This document shows positions 19,404 to 28,368 of a DNA stretch of 64,000 nucleotides, piece after piece. Location: NCBI GenBank assembly GCA_030431985.1, contig JAUIIB010000005.1:41375-105374 (forward strand), read 5' to 3'. The translations under genes were made by a program, and so were the position numbers. The notes below the pieces were generated by a model that worked only from the letters and a program-made list of their open reading frames with translations, was not told where the DNA came from and ran no database searches. The DNA is from Gammaproteobacteria bacterium. GTDB lineage: Bacteria > Pseudomonadota > Gammaproteobacteria > Burkholderiales > Nitrosomonadaceae. How positions within the stretch are numbered: position 1 is the stretch's first letter; each line of letters opens with the position of its first letter.

Positions 19404-20443
19404 ACGTAACAACCCGAACGCGCTATTCTGCAACAAGTGACCAAACGCAGAATATTAAGTAGTCGCCCCCTTATAAAATGCTCAAGCAATTGATATTAAT
19501 TGAAAATACCAGATAGCGCTATTTATTTATAACGACCAGGAATGTTAAAATTAATGCATATTCCTGGTCGAAATGGTGATACCCGATGCTTACACCGAGT
19601 AGAGCTATCCATTAAAGTAGTTTGTTTGAAACAAGGTGTTGAATAGAAACGTACTTTGTCAAGGATGTCAAATCACTGCACCTGGACATTCGGCATTTCC
19701 ACCATTCTCAAAAAAAGAGTCAAGAGTAACGATCACAAACAATTCGAATACGACAGCAAGGCGTCAATCGCTTGCATCGAAAATTTATGTTTTTGCTTTG
19801 TAAACGCGATAATGACTTCATTGACCTCAAATTACCTCTATAACGAATTTAGAATGATTGTCGTTGTCCTGTAATTCACCATCACCATATGCTCAGGCTG
19901 CCACAGTGAATCCAAGTTCAAAAAATTCTATACGCGCTTTGATATAAATCACCATTTATTAAAGATGATATATTCAGGTGATAAAAGGTTTTCCATAATG
20001 CATATTTAAATATATCAAGGCAAATCTGACACAGTCTACACCCAAAATTTGTCAGATATATTTCTGCCGACGTTACCAGGCACAACATCGTCGACCACGC
20101 ACAGTGGACTGTTGCAAAAACGATTCTTCTGCGGTGCAGACGCACTATCACGCTGCGCGATCAATCCCAATACCCTTAATAGTTTCAACGTTCAGTGGCG
20201 CATGATGAACCGCTGAACATAGTATTTAGTCTATTATCTATATAGAAAAGTTTGATTGTTATCTATAGTAATAGTAGATCATAATTCTGATATGACTATA
20301 GTTCAAACCAATAAAAAGTGAAACTGGAAAAAGCGGCGTAGATAAATCCTTCTGCCACTACTCAGAACGGTCTGAACGAACAGATTCTTAGCCTATGAGC
20401 ATTTGCCATGCCAGTGCCCACTAACGCTCCCAATCCAATTACT
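19404..20443. other. Gene-poor stretch of about 1 kb
   Basis: No gene is convincing here. A 72-codon plus-strand frame (19656-19874) and a 77-codon minus-strand frame (19918-20151) lack motifs, ribosome sites and composition typical of genes. The stretch is AT-rich. It contains one strong inverted repeat at 19533-19570. Confidence 0.5.
19533..19570. terminator. Perfect 11-bp inverted repeat, hairpin
   Basis: CGACCAGGAAT and its exact complement ATTCCTGGTCG flank a 16-nt AT-rich loop, 130 bp after the secreted-protein gene. It may end that transcript or be a protein-binding site; there is no T run. Confidence 0.45.
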
Positions 20444-21628
20444 ATGGCTAAAATAATACTCAATAGACTGACTAAATTCTTGACACCCATGGTCATATTT
20501 TCAGTATTAATGGCAAATGCTGTAGCAGATAAACCTATTGGAATGATTGAAAATTTGACAGGGTTTAATATCAATAAATCTAAATTTATGACAAAGTGGG
20601 GGCTTAGCTTGGACGGTTGGTTCGAGTCAGGTTTTGCGATCAACCCAGACAATCCAAGTAATCGCTCCAATAGTCCTGTAACCTTTAATGATCGTGCGAA
20701 CGAATTTAATTTACATGAACTTTACTTAATATTTAAACGTGATACTAAGGCCTCACATGATTCCTGGAATCTTGGATTTCGGGCTGATATGCTTTTCGGA
20801 ACAGATGCGAGATTTACTCTCCACGAAAATTTTGACGACAACTTATTTTTTAACAACACATCAAAAAAATATCAATTGTCTATTCCGCAAATTTATGCCG
20901 ATCTATTTATTCCAATCGGAAATGGTTTGACAACCTTTATTGGGCATTTTTATACGATTATCGGAAAAGAAATGATAACTGCACCCGATAATTTTTTCTT
21001 TTCACATGCTTATACTATGCAATATAGTGAACCCTTCACACACACCGGCATCTTATCTACATATCCACTCAATAACAATTTTGCATTAACCGCAGGAATC
21101 GTTACGGGCTGGGATTCATTTCTTAAACAACCTGTGAATTTCTTAGGTAATATTCGCTATAATACTGACAACAAACGATTTTCTATGGTTGCATCGATCG
21201 TTACTGGCCCAACCAGCCATGATAAGAAAGGCAGTCATAGAAGTATGTATAGCCTTGTATTTAATTATGACGTAACCAGCAAATTTCACTATACCCTGGA
21301 ACATGATTTTGGCATTGAAGAAGATGGTGTAAGAAAAGGAGTAGCCGCTAAATGGTATGGCCTTAATCAATATTTTATTTACGACCTTACCAATGATATC
21401 GGTATTGGTTTAAGAGCCGAATGGTATCGAGACGAAGATGGTGTGAGGGTAGCAAATGCAAAAAACAGTTATTTCTCAATAACAGGAGGATTTAACTGGT
21501 TCGCCCATCCTGGGCTAGTTATCAGACCCGAAGTAAGATACGACATGGCAAGCTCTAATCCAGTTTATGATTCTAATACGAAAAAAAATCAATTGCTGAT
21601 ATCTATTGATATGATTGTGCGCTTCTAG
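20444..21628 (+). CDS. Outer-membrane beta-barrel protein (porin-like, BBP2-type)
   Basis: Product of 394 residues with a signal peptide (hydrophobic LTPMVIFSVLMANAVA, cleavage before DKP) and then repeated amphipathic strands ending in a terminal aromatic: ISIDMIVRF, the C-terminal Phe signature of outer-membrane barrels. The internal pattern LSLDGWFESGF, NEFNLHELYLIF and VRPEVRYD-like ends is that of BBP2/porin-like proteins of unknown substrate. Start chosen at ATG 20444, giving a normal signal peptide; the frame is open 12 codons more. The gene looks more AT-rich than its neighbours (impression, not measured), which may point to acquisition. It is followed by a repeat copy and the arsenosugar-like cluster. 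Confidence 0.8.
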   Translation: MAKIILNRLTKFLTPMVIFSVLMANAVADKPIGMIENLTGFNINKSKFMTKWGLSLDGWFESGFAINPDNPSNRSNSPVTFNDRANEFNLHELYLIFKRDTKASHDSWNLGFRADMLFGTDARFTLHENFDDNLFFNNTSKKYQLSIPQIYADLFIPIGNGLTTFIGHFYTIIGKEMITAPDNFFFSHAYTMQYSEPFTHTGILSTYPLNNNFALTAGIVTGWDSFLKQPVNFLGNIRYNTDNKRFSMVASIVTGPTSHDKKGSHRSMYSLVFNYDVTSKFHYTLEHDFGIEEDGVRKGVAAKWYGLNQYFIYDLTNDIGIGLRAEWYRDEDGVRVANAKNSYFSITGGFNWFAHPGLVIRPEVRYDMASSNPVYDSNTKKNQLLISIDMIVRF

Positions 21629-21650
21629 AGTCTGCTGACATTTTATTTTT

Positions 21651-21835
21651 GCCACTGCTATCGACTATTTGTTGCTCAGCAAGGTGGAAAAAACACAGTG
21701 TAGTTTTTCTACCTAAGCGATTGGTAGCGCCACTAGGTAAAAAACAGTCCCTGCACTGCAGGTTGTGCCCAGAAAACGTCACTCTGCGTTGTTTGTCGCT
21801 TGTCTGGAATGGTCAAACCTCTCGCCTCGCGTCTT
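21651..21835 (-). repeat. Copy B of the ~180-bp repeat (inverted to copy A)
   Basis: Read on the minus strand, this stretch follows copy A at about 9300-9482 block by block (CATTCCA, ACAACCT, TGCAGG, TCGCTTA, GTAGAA, AAATAGTC, CAGTG), with a few small indels. It lies between the outer-membrane barrel gene and the arsenosugar-like cluster and fills most of that 392-bp gap. The minus-strand frame aligned with the CPRC frame of copy A has a stop, so it is probably not a gene. Confidence 0.6.
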
Positions 21836-22020
21836 GATTCATAAAAAACTAATAGCAAAAAAACTGTCAGAACAATATAGAAAAAGTAGAGGCGTTATAA
21901 ATGATATAGTATTTATTCGGAAAAATAATGAACAATTGCTAGGCTTGATTCTGAATTATGACTAAACTAGCTATCAGCAGCTCATGCTGATCATTTTTAC
22001 ATAACGCAGCTGTATGAATA

Positions 22021-22719
22021 ATGAGCGACACACTGGTACTGGTACACAAAAAGCCGCAATTGGGCATTGGTAAACAAAGGCTGGCAGCACGATTCGGCGC
22101 TGAACTGACGGTTCGTGCTGCAGAAGCGTTATTGGCATGCGCACTTGAAGATGCTGCCACGTGGCCGGGACCGATCGTGCTTGCACCTGCAAATAAAAAA
22201 GACTGCGAATGGGCTCGGCGGCAAGCCAGTCATTTTTCTTCTCTATCCAAGGTTATCCCGCAGATCGAAGGCAACTTGGGGCAACGTTTGAACGCATTAG
22301 ACAAAACACTACGCGGACAGGGAATGGAGCGGTTAACATACATTGGCAGCGATGCGCCCGGATTGACCGGACAAGATTATGCGACTGCACGATCACATTT
22401 GGATCAAAATGATGCTGTACTGATACCGTCTGTAGACGGTGGCGTGGTGTTAATGGCCAGCCGGCTTGCATGGCCGGACTTGGCTGAATTACCCTGGAGT
22501 ACAGATTGTTTAGGAACGGCTTTAACAACCCTATGTCGATCTGCGCTAATGACGGTAAGCACGCTGAAAAACAGTTACGACATTGATCAGCCAGAAGATT
22601 TTCTACAGCTAGCAGAACTACTTCAGACTGACCGCCGTCCCGCCAGAAAAATCCTGCATACACTTTGCAATCAAATCGCTTCGACTATAAACAATACCCC
22701 GGATTGCATCCATGCCTGA
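22021..22719 (+). CDS. TIGR04282-type glycosyltransferase (arsenosugar-cluster type, GT-A-like)
   Basis: Nucleotidyl/glycosyltransferase-like protein of 232 residues, of the group called TIGR04282 (arsenosugar biosynthesis-type glycosyltransferase). Supporting strings are the N-terminal VLVHKKPQLGIGKQRLA (loop binding the nucleotide), LTYIGSDAPGLT with the conserved Asp, and VLIPSVDGGVVLMA followed by LPWSTDCLGTALT. The sugar and acceptor are unknown. Cytoplasmic, no signal. Its stop overlaps the next gene by 8 bp, indicating translational coupling. It begins a run of five same-strand genes. Confidence 0.82.
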   Translation: MSDTLVLVHKKPQLGIGKQRLAARFGAELTVRAAEALLACALEDAATWPGPIVLAPANKKDCEWARRQASHFSSLSKVIPQIEGNLGQRLNALDKTLRGQGMERLTYIGSDAPGLTGQDYATARSHLDQNDAVLIPSVDGGVVLMASRLAWPDLAELPWSTDCLGTALTTLCRSALMTVSTLKNSYDIDQPEDFLQLAELLQTDRRPARKILHTLCNQIASTINNTPDCIHA

Positions 22720-23410
22720 GTTCAGTGTCATTATTCTCTGCCATCAGGATGAACAAGCGCTACATCATTTACTGGAACAACTCAACCAGATACCCGGTGG
22801 CGCGAAAGAAGTGATTGTAGTTGACGGTGGCAACTCATCAATCTGTCGTGACATTTGTCAAGCCTATCAAGTCCGCTGGTTACCCAGCCAGCCATGCCGA
22901 GGACTACAGCTATTGGGTGGAGCCAGTCTAGCACAAGGCCGCATACTCTGGTTTTTGCATGCCGACGCACGCATTTCGCACCGAGCTTTCGCCGCGATGT
23001 CAAAGGCAATCAACAATGGGGCAATCGGTGGTTTTTTCAGATTCCGTTTTGACAAACCGAGAAAATGGCCTGCCACATTTCTGGAAGCTGCTATTGCCCT
23101 GCGCTGCCGTGTGGGTATTCCCTATGGCGACCAAGGTTTGTTCCTGTTACGCAAACACTACGGTACTGCAAACGGACACGCGCCGTGGCCTTTGTTTGAA
23201 GAGGTTCCACTTGTAAAAAATGCACGGCAAATAGGTAAATTTATCGCCTTACGCGAACCCATACTGATCAACCCGCGCCGCTGGAATCAGGAAGGCTGGT
23301 GGCGGCGTACCTGGAACAATCGCAAACTTGCGTTAAAATTTGTATGCGGTGCAACACCTCAAACACTGGCAACAAGGTACCAGACTGAAAAAACGATGGC
23401 AAAGCAATAG
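22712..23410 (+). CDS. TIGR04283-type family 2 glycosyltransferase
   Basis: Family 2 glycosyltransferase of 232 residues, matching the small TIGR04283 group that partners TIGR04282. The N terminus FSVIILCHQDEQAL is the nucleotide-sugar binding strand. VIVVDGGNSSICRDIC carries the usual Asp, ILWFLHADARIS holds the metal-binding DxD-like Asp, and YGDQGLFL is characteristic. Short, without membrane spans, in contrast to polymer-forming GT2 enzymes, so a small acceptor is likely. It overlaps the previous gene. A purine-rich AGTTCGGAG site lies after it for the methyltransferase. Confidence 0.82.
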   Translation: MPEFSVIILCHQDEQALHHLLEQLNQIPGGAKEVIVVDGGNSSICRDICQAYQVRWLPSQPCRGLQLLGGASLAQGRILWFLHADARISHRAFAAMSKAINNGAIGGFFRFRFDKPRKWPATFLEAAIALRCRVGIPYGDQGLFLLRKHYGTANGHAPWPLFEEVPLVKNARQIGKFIALREPILINPRRWNQEGWWRRTWNNRKLALKFVCGATPQTLATRYQTEKTMAKQ

Positions 23411-23443
23411 CGTTTTAAAATTTACTGAGTTCGGAGAAAACAT

Positions 23444-24490
23444 ATGCAAGAGGTTGTTCAACAGTATTATGGTGAAACATTAGCAGGCACTCACGATTTA
23501 CAGACTAACGCGTGCTGCACCGATGCGGGACTGCCTGAATACGTCAAACCGTTAATAACAAACATTCATAACGAAGTACTAACACGTTATTATGGATGCG
23601 GTCTGGTACTACCCGAACTGTTGGACGGCCTGACGATACTCGATTTAGGTTGTGGTGCCGGACGGGATGTTTATCTGTTGTCTCAGCTATCCGGCAAAAA
23701 CGGAACGGTTATCGGCGTCGACATGACCGAAGAACAACTTGCTGTAGCACGCCGTCATGAAGCATTTCACCAAAAAGCATTCGGTTACCCATTCAGCAAT
23801 GTACGCTTCCTGAAGGGTTATATTGAGCAACTGGAAGAACTGAATCTGACAGACTCGAGTATCGATATCGTCGTCTCAAACTGCGTGATTAATCTTGCAA
23901 TGGACAAGGCAGCTGTCTTACGCGAAATCTATCGCGTATTAAAGCCCGGTGGCGAGCTGTATTTCTCAGATGTTTACAGTGACCGGCGTATTCCACAAAC
24001 ATTGGTCAACGATCCGGTTTTGTATGGCGAATGTTTAAGCGGAGCGTTATATTGGAACGACTTTGTGCCACTGGCGCGTGCACAGGGCTTCATTGATCCA
24101 CGCTTGGTAACGGATCGTCCGATCACTATCGAGAACTCTGAGCTACAGGATAAAACAGGGAATATTCGCTTTTACTCGGCTACTTATCGGTTATTTAAAC
24201 TACCCGAACTAGAACTGGCCTGTGAAGATCATGGTCAGGCAGTCGTTTATCGCGGTACTATCCCGTACCACCCCCATGCTTTTATACTTGACAAGCACCA
24301 CTTTATTGAAACCGGCAAACAGTTTCCGGTTTGCGGTAATACCTGGCGCATCCTGCATGATACGCGTTTTGCAGCACATTTTGATTTTTACGGTAATTTT
24401 AATCAGCATTACGGCATTTTCCCGGGCTGCGGAATGGGAATTCCGTTTAATAACAGCGCAACAGACGCACCAAAAGGTGGTTGCTGTTGA
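23444..24490 (+). CDS. arsM: ArsM-like SAM methyltransferase
   Basis: Class I SAM-dependent methyltransferase of 348 residues. Motif I is ILDLGCGAGRD near 65-75 and VIGVDM follows. It has the arrangement of cysteines seen in arsenite methyltransferases: Cys-Cys at 24-25, Cys 52 (YYGCG), Cys 147 (SNCVINL) and Cys 197 (GECLSGA). The 50-residue spacing between the last two equals that of the As(III)-binding pair in algal ArsM as I recall. A C-terminal domain ends in GGCC. ArsM methylates As(III) stepwise. Neighbours suggest the methylated product is an intermediate, not just a volatile end product. Confidence in methyltransferase is high, in arsenic as substrate moderate. Confidence 0.78.
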   Translation: MQEVVQQYYGETLAGTHDLQTNACCTDAGLPEYVKPLITNIHNEVLTRYYGCGLVLPELLDGLTILDLGCGAGRDVYLLSQLSGKNGTVIGVDMTEEQLAVARRHEAFHQKAFGYPFSNVRFLKGYIEQLEELNLTDSSIDIVVSNCVINLAMDKAAVLREIYRVLKPGGELYFSDVYSDRRIPQTLVNDPVLYGECLSGALYWNDFVPLARAQGFIDPRLVTDRPITIENSELQDKTGNIRFYSATYRLFKLPELELACEDHGQAVVYRGTIPYHPHAFILDKHHFIETGKQFPVCGNTWRILHDTRFAAHFDFYGNFNQHYGIFPGCGMGIPFNNSATDAPKGGCC

Positions 24491-24540
24491 ATAAATAATT
24501 TTTTCGTATCGAAGCTGAATAATAGAGAATACTCGTTTAA

Positions 24541-25446
24541 ATGCGATCACCCGATTGGTATACGACGACAGAAGGAAAGCCGTGCGGTTTTATCCATACC
24601 CATACACTCGATGAACTATGGCTACATACTGGTACAGCATGTAATTTATCCTGCCCGTTTTGCCTGGAAGGCTCTAAGCCGGGGAACAACCGCCTGCAAT
24701 TGATGCGTTTTGACGATGCCAGACCGTATATCGACGAGGCATTGACACTTAACGTCAAGCAATTTTCTTTTACCGGCGGTGAACCGTTTATCAACAAAGA
24801 CATTATCCAGATTCTGAATTATGCGCTGTCTCACCGTCCTTGTCTGGTTTTAACCAACGCGACAACACCCCTTCTCAAGCGCATTCACCAATTGCGGCCT
24901 TTACTCAAGCATAAATATCCACTGCATGTTCGCGTCAGTCTGGATCATTTTGATCCTATTGAACATGATAGAGGACGTGGCGCAGGCATGTTTGCCGAAG
25001 CGCTGAATGGCATGCTCCGTCTTCATAGCATGGGCTTCCCGTTATCCGTAGCCAGCCAGATGTTACCCGGCATATCATCGGACCAGGCCACGCAACGTTA
25101 CGCAGCAGTATTTCGTGCGGCCGGTTTACCCGAAAATCTGCGCCGTATTGAGTTTCCTGAATTTTATCCGCCTGAAACAGTTGTTTCAGCACCACAGATA
25201 ACCCAAAGCTGTATGCAGAATTATCAGACTGAAGCTTCACGCCGTGAATTTATGTGTGCATTCAGCCGTATGGTCGTCAAACAGCACGATCGGTGCCAGG
25301 TTTATGCATGCACACTGGTTGATGACGATGGCGACTATGCACTGGCCGAAACGTTGACCAAAAGTCTGCAGATACCCGTCAGTATGAAGCACCACCGCTG
25401 TTACAGCTGCTTTAAATACGGCGCCTCATGCAGTGAAATCAAATAA
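24541..25446 (+). CDS. Radical SAM protein of the arsenosugar-like cluster
   Basis: Radical SAM enzyme of 301 residues. The [4Fe-4S] motif is CxxxCxxC at ACNLSCPFC (about residues 37-44), followed by FTGGEPFINKD, the SAM-binding GGEP strand. The C-terminal third has several more cysteines (CMQNY, FMCAF, RCQVYAC, HHRCYSCFKYG, SC), which suggests an auxiliary cluster of SPASM or twitch type. The reaction is unknown. ArsS of known arsenosugar gene pairs couples 5'-deoxyadenosine to dimethylated arsenic; whether this is the same step cannot be told from motifs. It lies between the ArsM-like gene and the VTT-oxidoreductase fusion. Confidence 0.78.
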   Translation: MRSPDWYTTTEGKPCGFIHTHTLDELWLHTGTACNLSCPFCLEGSKPGNNRLQLMRFDDARPYIDEALTLNVKQFSFTGGEPFINKDIIQILNYALSHRPCLVLTNATTPLLKRIHQLRPLLKHKYPLHVRVSLDHFDPIEHDRGRGAGMFAEALNGMLRLHSMGFPLSVASQMLPGISSDQATQRYAAVFRAAGLPENLRRIEFPEFYPPETVVSAPQITQSCMQNYQTEASRREFMCAFSRMVVKQHDRCQVYACTLVDDDGDYALAETLTKSLQIPVSMKHHRCYSCFKYGASCSEIK

Positions 25447-25476
25447 CGAGAGAATCAAAATAACAATGGACGGCTT

Positions 25477-27657
25477 ATGAACAAGCGCTGGTTGTTATTC
25501 AGTTTGCTTGGCCTGATCGTTATTTTATTCTTTGCCTTCGATCTTCAACGTCATTTCAGTTTTGATGCACTGAAAGCCAGTCACACAGTATTACAACAAA
25601 CATACCAGGATCAACCACTCACCATCATCGGTATTTATGCATTCACCTATATCGCTATGGCTGCTTTGTCGCTGCCAGGCGCTACAGTCATGACGTTGGC
25701 AGGCGGCGCCATGTTCGGTCTATGGATCGGGGTGCCGGTGGTGCTCGTTTCCGCCACTATTGGTGCCACATTGGCGTTCTGGGCTGCACGTTATATTATG
25801 CGCGATGCTGTACAAAACCGTTTTGGCGATCGACTGGAAACCATAAACAACGGACTGGAACGTGACGGCGCATTTTATCTGTTTACCCTGCGTCTGGTAC
25901 CGGCATTTCCTTTTTTCCTGATCAATCTTTTAATGGGTTTAACCCGAATACGAAGCCAAACATTCTTCTGGACAAGTCTCATCGGCATGTTTCCGGGCAG
26001 CTCGGTTTATGTCAATGCGGGCACGCAACTTGCATCAATCAATACCCCTTCCGATATCCTGTCACCGACATTAATATTGTCGTTTCTGCTACTGGCCCTA
26101 TTCCCATGGCTGGGACGCTGGGGCATCCAGCGCGCCAAAACTCACCGACTGTATGCACGTTGGCCAAAACCGGAATCTTTTGACCGTAATCTGATTATTA
26201 TCGGTGCAGGTGCTGCCGGATTGGTTACGGCATATATTGCTGCTACAGCGCGGGCCAAGGTAACACTGATCGAGCGCCATAAAATGGGAGGCGATTGTCT
26301 CAACTATGGCTGTGTGCCTTCCAAGGCATTGATACGCTCTGCAAGTTTTCTGAAACAGGCAAAGCAATCTGCATCGTTGGGTATCAAACAAGCAAACATC
26401 GACTATGATTTTGCCGAAATTATGGCGCGAGTTCAACGCATCATCAAAACAGTAGAACCCCACGACTCAGTTGAGCGTTATAGCAAGCTCGGTGTAGAGG
26501 TGGTTAAAGGTAAAGCACATATTACTTCACCATGGACGGTAGAAGTTAATGGCAAAAAACTGACGACACGCGCCATTGTAATTGCTACGGGCGCAAGTCC
26601 AATAGTGCCGGATATTCCCGGACTTAAATCAGTACGCTACTATACTTCAGACACCATATGGACACTGACCGAACGGCCTGAACAGCTTGTGGTACTTGGT
26701 GGCGGCCCTATCGGGTGCGAGCTAGCCCAGGCATTTGCCCGGCTAGAGTGCCAAGTTACACAGATTGAGCAGGGCGAACTATTACAGCGCGAGGACACCG
26801 ATGCACGCACACTGATTAAACAAGCATTACATGACGACGGCGTACAGATTCTGACGCAAACACGAGCCGTACGGTGCGAAATTGTGAATACATCAGATGG
26901 TGCAATCCCCCAAGTAATTGTGCAGGATCGGAGAGGCAATGAGAACAGTATTCCTTTTGACGCTATTTTGTGTGCGGTTGGCCGGAAACCGCGCACCGAA
27001 GGTTTCGGCCTGGAAGCATTGAATATTCCGCTTTCACCACAACACACCATTGAAACCAACAACTGGCTCCAAACGATTTACCCCAATATTTATACCTGCG
27101 GCGATGTTGCCGGTCCATACCAGTTTACCCATACCGCAGCCCACCAAGCATGGTATGCATCTGTCAATGCACTATTTGGCGACTTTAAACGTTTCAAAGT
27201 AGACTATTCGGTAATACCATGGGCGACTTTCACCGATCCTGAAGTTGCCCGAGTTGGATTGTCTGAAGTAGAAGCACAGTCACGCGGCATTACCGTCGAA
27301 GTAACACGTTATAACCTGAACAACCTGGACCGCGCCATTACCGATGAAGCGGCGCACGGCTTTGTCAAGGTATTGACCCTACCAGGTAAAGACCGCATTC
27401 TAGGTGTAACCGTTGTCGGCAAGCACGCCGGCGACCTACTTGCCGAATATGTGCTGGCAATGAAGCATGGTCTGGGCCTGAACAAAATTCTTAGCACCGT
27501 CCATACTTATCCCACCTGGCCTGAGGCCAACAAATACGCTGCGGGCGAATGGAAACGTGCGCATGCCCCTAAAAGAATTCTACAATGGGTTGAAAAATTC
27601 CATACCTGGAGACGCGGCGAGAAAAGCAATTTAGATATAAATAACACAGATCGCTGA
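25477..27657 (+). CDS. TVP38/TMEM64 (VTT) domain fused to mercuric-reductase-like FAD oxidoreductase
   Basis: A two-part protein of 726 residues. Residues about 1-220 are membrane-embedded: a VTT (TVP38/TMEM64, DedA-like) domain with GGAMFGLWIG and FPFFLINLLMG. From about 238 a cytoplasmic pyridine-nucleotide disulphide oxidoreductase follows, with the FAD loop IIGAGAAG, the redox pair GGDCLNYGCVPSKAL, the NAD(P)H loop VLGGGPIGCELAQ, YTCGDVAGP and the C-terminal dimerisation region with HTYPTWPEANK. The C-terminal Cys-Cys pair of true MerA is absent (ending LDINNTDR). Similar fusions are known in cyanobacteria and proteobacteria. In this cluster it may reduce or move an organo-arsenic or thiol compound at the membrane, which is inference. 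Confidence 0.85.
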   Translation: MNKRWLLFSLLGLIVILFFAFDLQRHFSFDALKASHTVLQQTYQDQPLTIIGIYAFTYIAMAALSLPGATVMTLAGGAMFGLWIGVPVVLVSATIGATLAFWAARYIMRDAVQNRFGDRLETINNGLERDGAFYLFTLRLVPAFPFFLINLLMGLTRIRSQTFFWTSLIGMFPGSSVYVNAGTQLASINTPSDILSPTLILSFLLLALFPWLGRWGIQRAKTHRLYARWPKPESFDRNLIIIGAGAAGLVTAYIAATARAKVTLIERHKMGGDCLNYGCVPSKALIRSASFLKQAKQSASLGIKQANIDYDFAEIMARVQRIIKTVEPHDSVERYSKLGVEVVKGKAHITSPWTVEVNGKKLTTRAIVIATGASPIVPDIPGLKSVRYYTSDTIWTLTERPEQLVVLGGGPIGCELAQAFARLECQVTQIEQGELLQREDTDARTLIKQALHDDGVQILTQTRAVRCEIVNTSDGAIPQVIVQDRRGNENSIPFDAILCAVGRKPRTEGFGLEALNIPLSPQHTIETNNWLQTIYPNIYTCGDVAGPYQFTHTAAHQAWYASVNALFGDFKRFKVDYSVIPWATFTDPEVARVGLSEVEAQSRGITVEVTRYNLNNLDRAITDEAAHGFVKVLTLPGKDRILGVTVVGKHAGDLLAEYVLAMKHGLGLNKILSTVHTYPTWPEANKYAAGEWKRAHAPKRILQWVEKFHTWRRGEKSNLDINNTDR

Positions 27658-27694
27658 AATAATCGCTTGATTTTACTTTATTGATTAAATTGTT

Positions 27695-28207
27695 TCAGCC
27701 CCTCAGTTCGGGTAATACTTCCTCAATCGGTACAAACTTCAGCGCATACCCGTTATTGCACCAACGTTCTCCACGCGGCGGCGGGCCATCACCAAACACA
27801 TGCCCCTGATGACCGCAGCAACGCACGCAATGATATTCAGTACGGGGCCAGAGCATTTTAAAATCGATTTTTGTCGCAACATGACCTGTAATCGGTTCGG
27901 TAAAACTCGGCCAACCGGTCCAGCTCTCATATTTGTGCTTGCTTTCAAACAAGGGCAGATAGCATGCGGCACACAAATAGGTGCCTTCACGTGTTTCATA
28001 TACCAGATTACTCGATTCAGGCCTTTCCGTCGCTTCTTCAAACAAAATTTCGTAAGCCCTTGACGTGACTAAACCGAACCATTCCTGAGATGGTTTGTTC
28101 AACGGTATTACAGGGCTCTCAGCCTCACCCACAACCTGTGAACAACCTGGAAATAACGGCAATGTGGTTGTTATGACAAGGTTTTTCAAGAAGATTCGTC
28201 GATTCAT
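27695..28207 (-). CDS. msrB: MsrB, peptide-methionine (R)-S-oxide reductase, probable exported lipoprotein
   Basis: Repairs methionine-R-sulphoxide in proteins. The zinc-binding CxxC pairs are visible as CAAC and CVRC and the active-site cysteine as RWCNNGYAL; HQGHVFGDGP and GWPSFTEP are family signatures. Length 170 residues, slightly long because of an N-terminal leader, MNRRIFLKNL, an RR-containing stretch followed by a hydrophobic run and LFPGC, a lipobox-like site. It is therefore likely to be exported (possibly by Tat) and membrane-attached in the periplasm, unlike the cytoplasmic form. It is encoded convergently with the VTT-oxidoreductase gene, with 37 bp between their stop codons. 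Confidence 0.9.
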   Translation of the reverse strand: MNRRIFLKNLVITTTLPLFPGCSQVVGEAESPVIPLNKPSQEWFGLVTSRAYEILFEEATERPESSNLVYETREGTYLCAACYLPLFESKHKYESWTGWPSFTEPITGHVATKIDFKMLWPRTEYHCVRCCGHQGHVFGDGPPPRGERWCNNGYALKFVPIEEVLPELRG

Positions 28208-28368
28208 ATCGTTATATTTATATATCTAATGATAATCCCAGCCAACAGATCCATAGATTGTACGAGATATTGTAAACTATGGATTATCGGTTAATACGAT
28301 AGTGCAATCACTGTTTCATAGTATTGCACAAAAAACAAAAAGAACTGTACATCACTCATGACGACACT

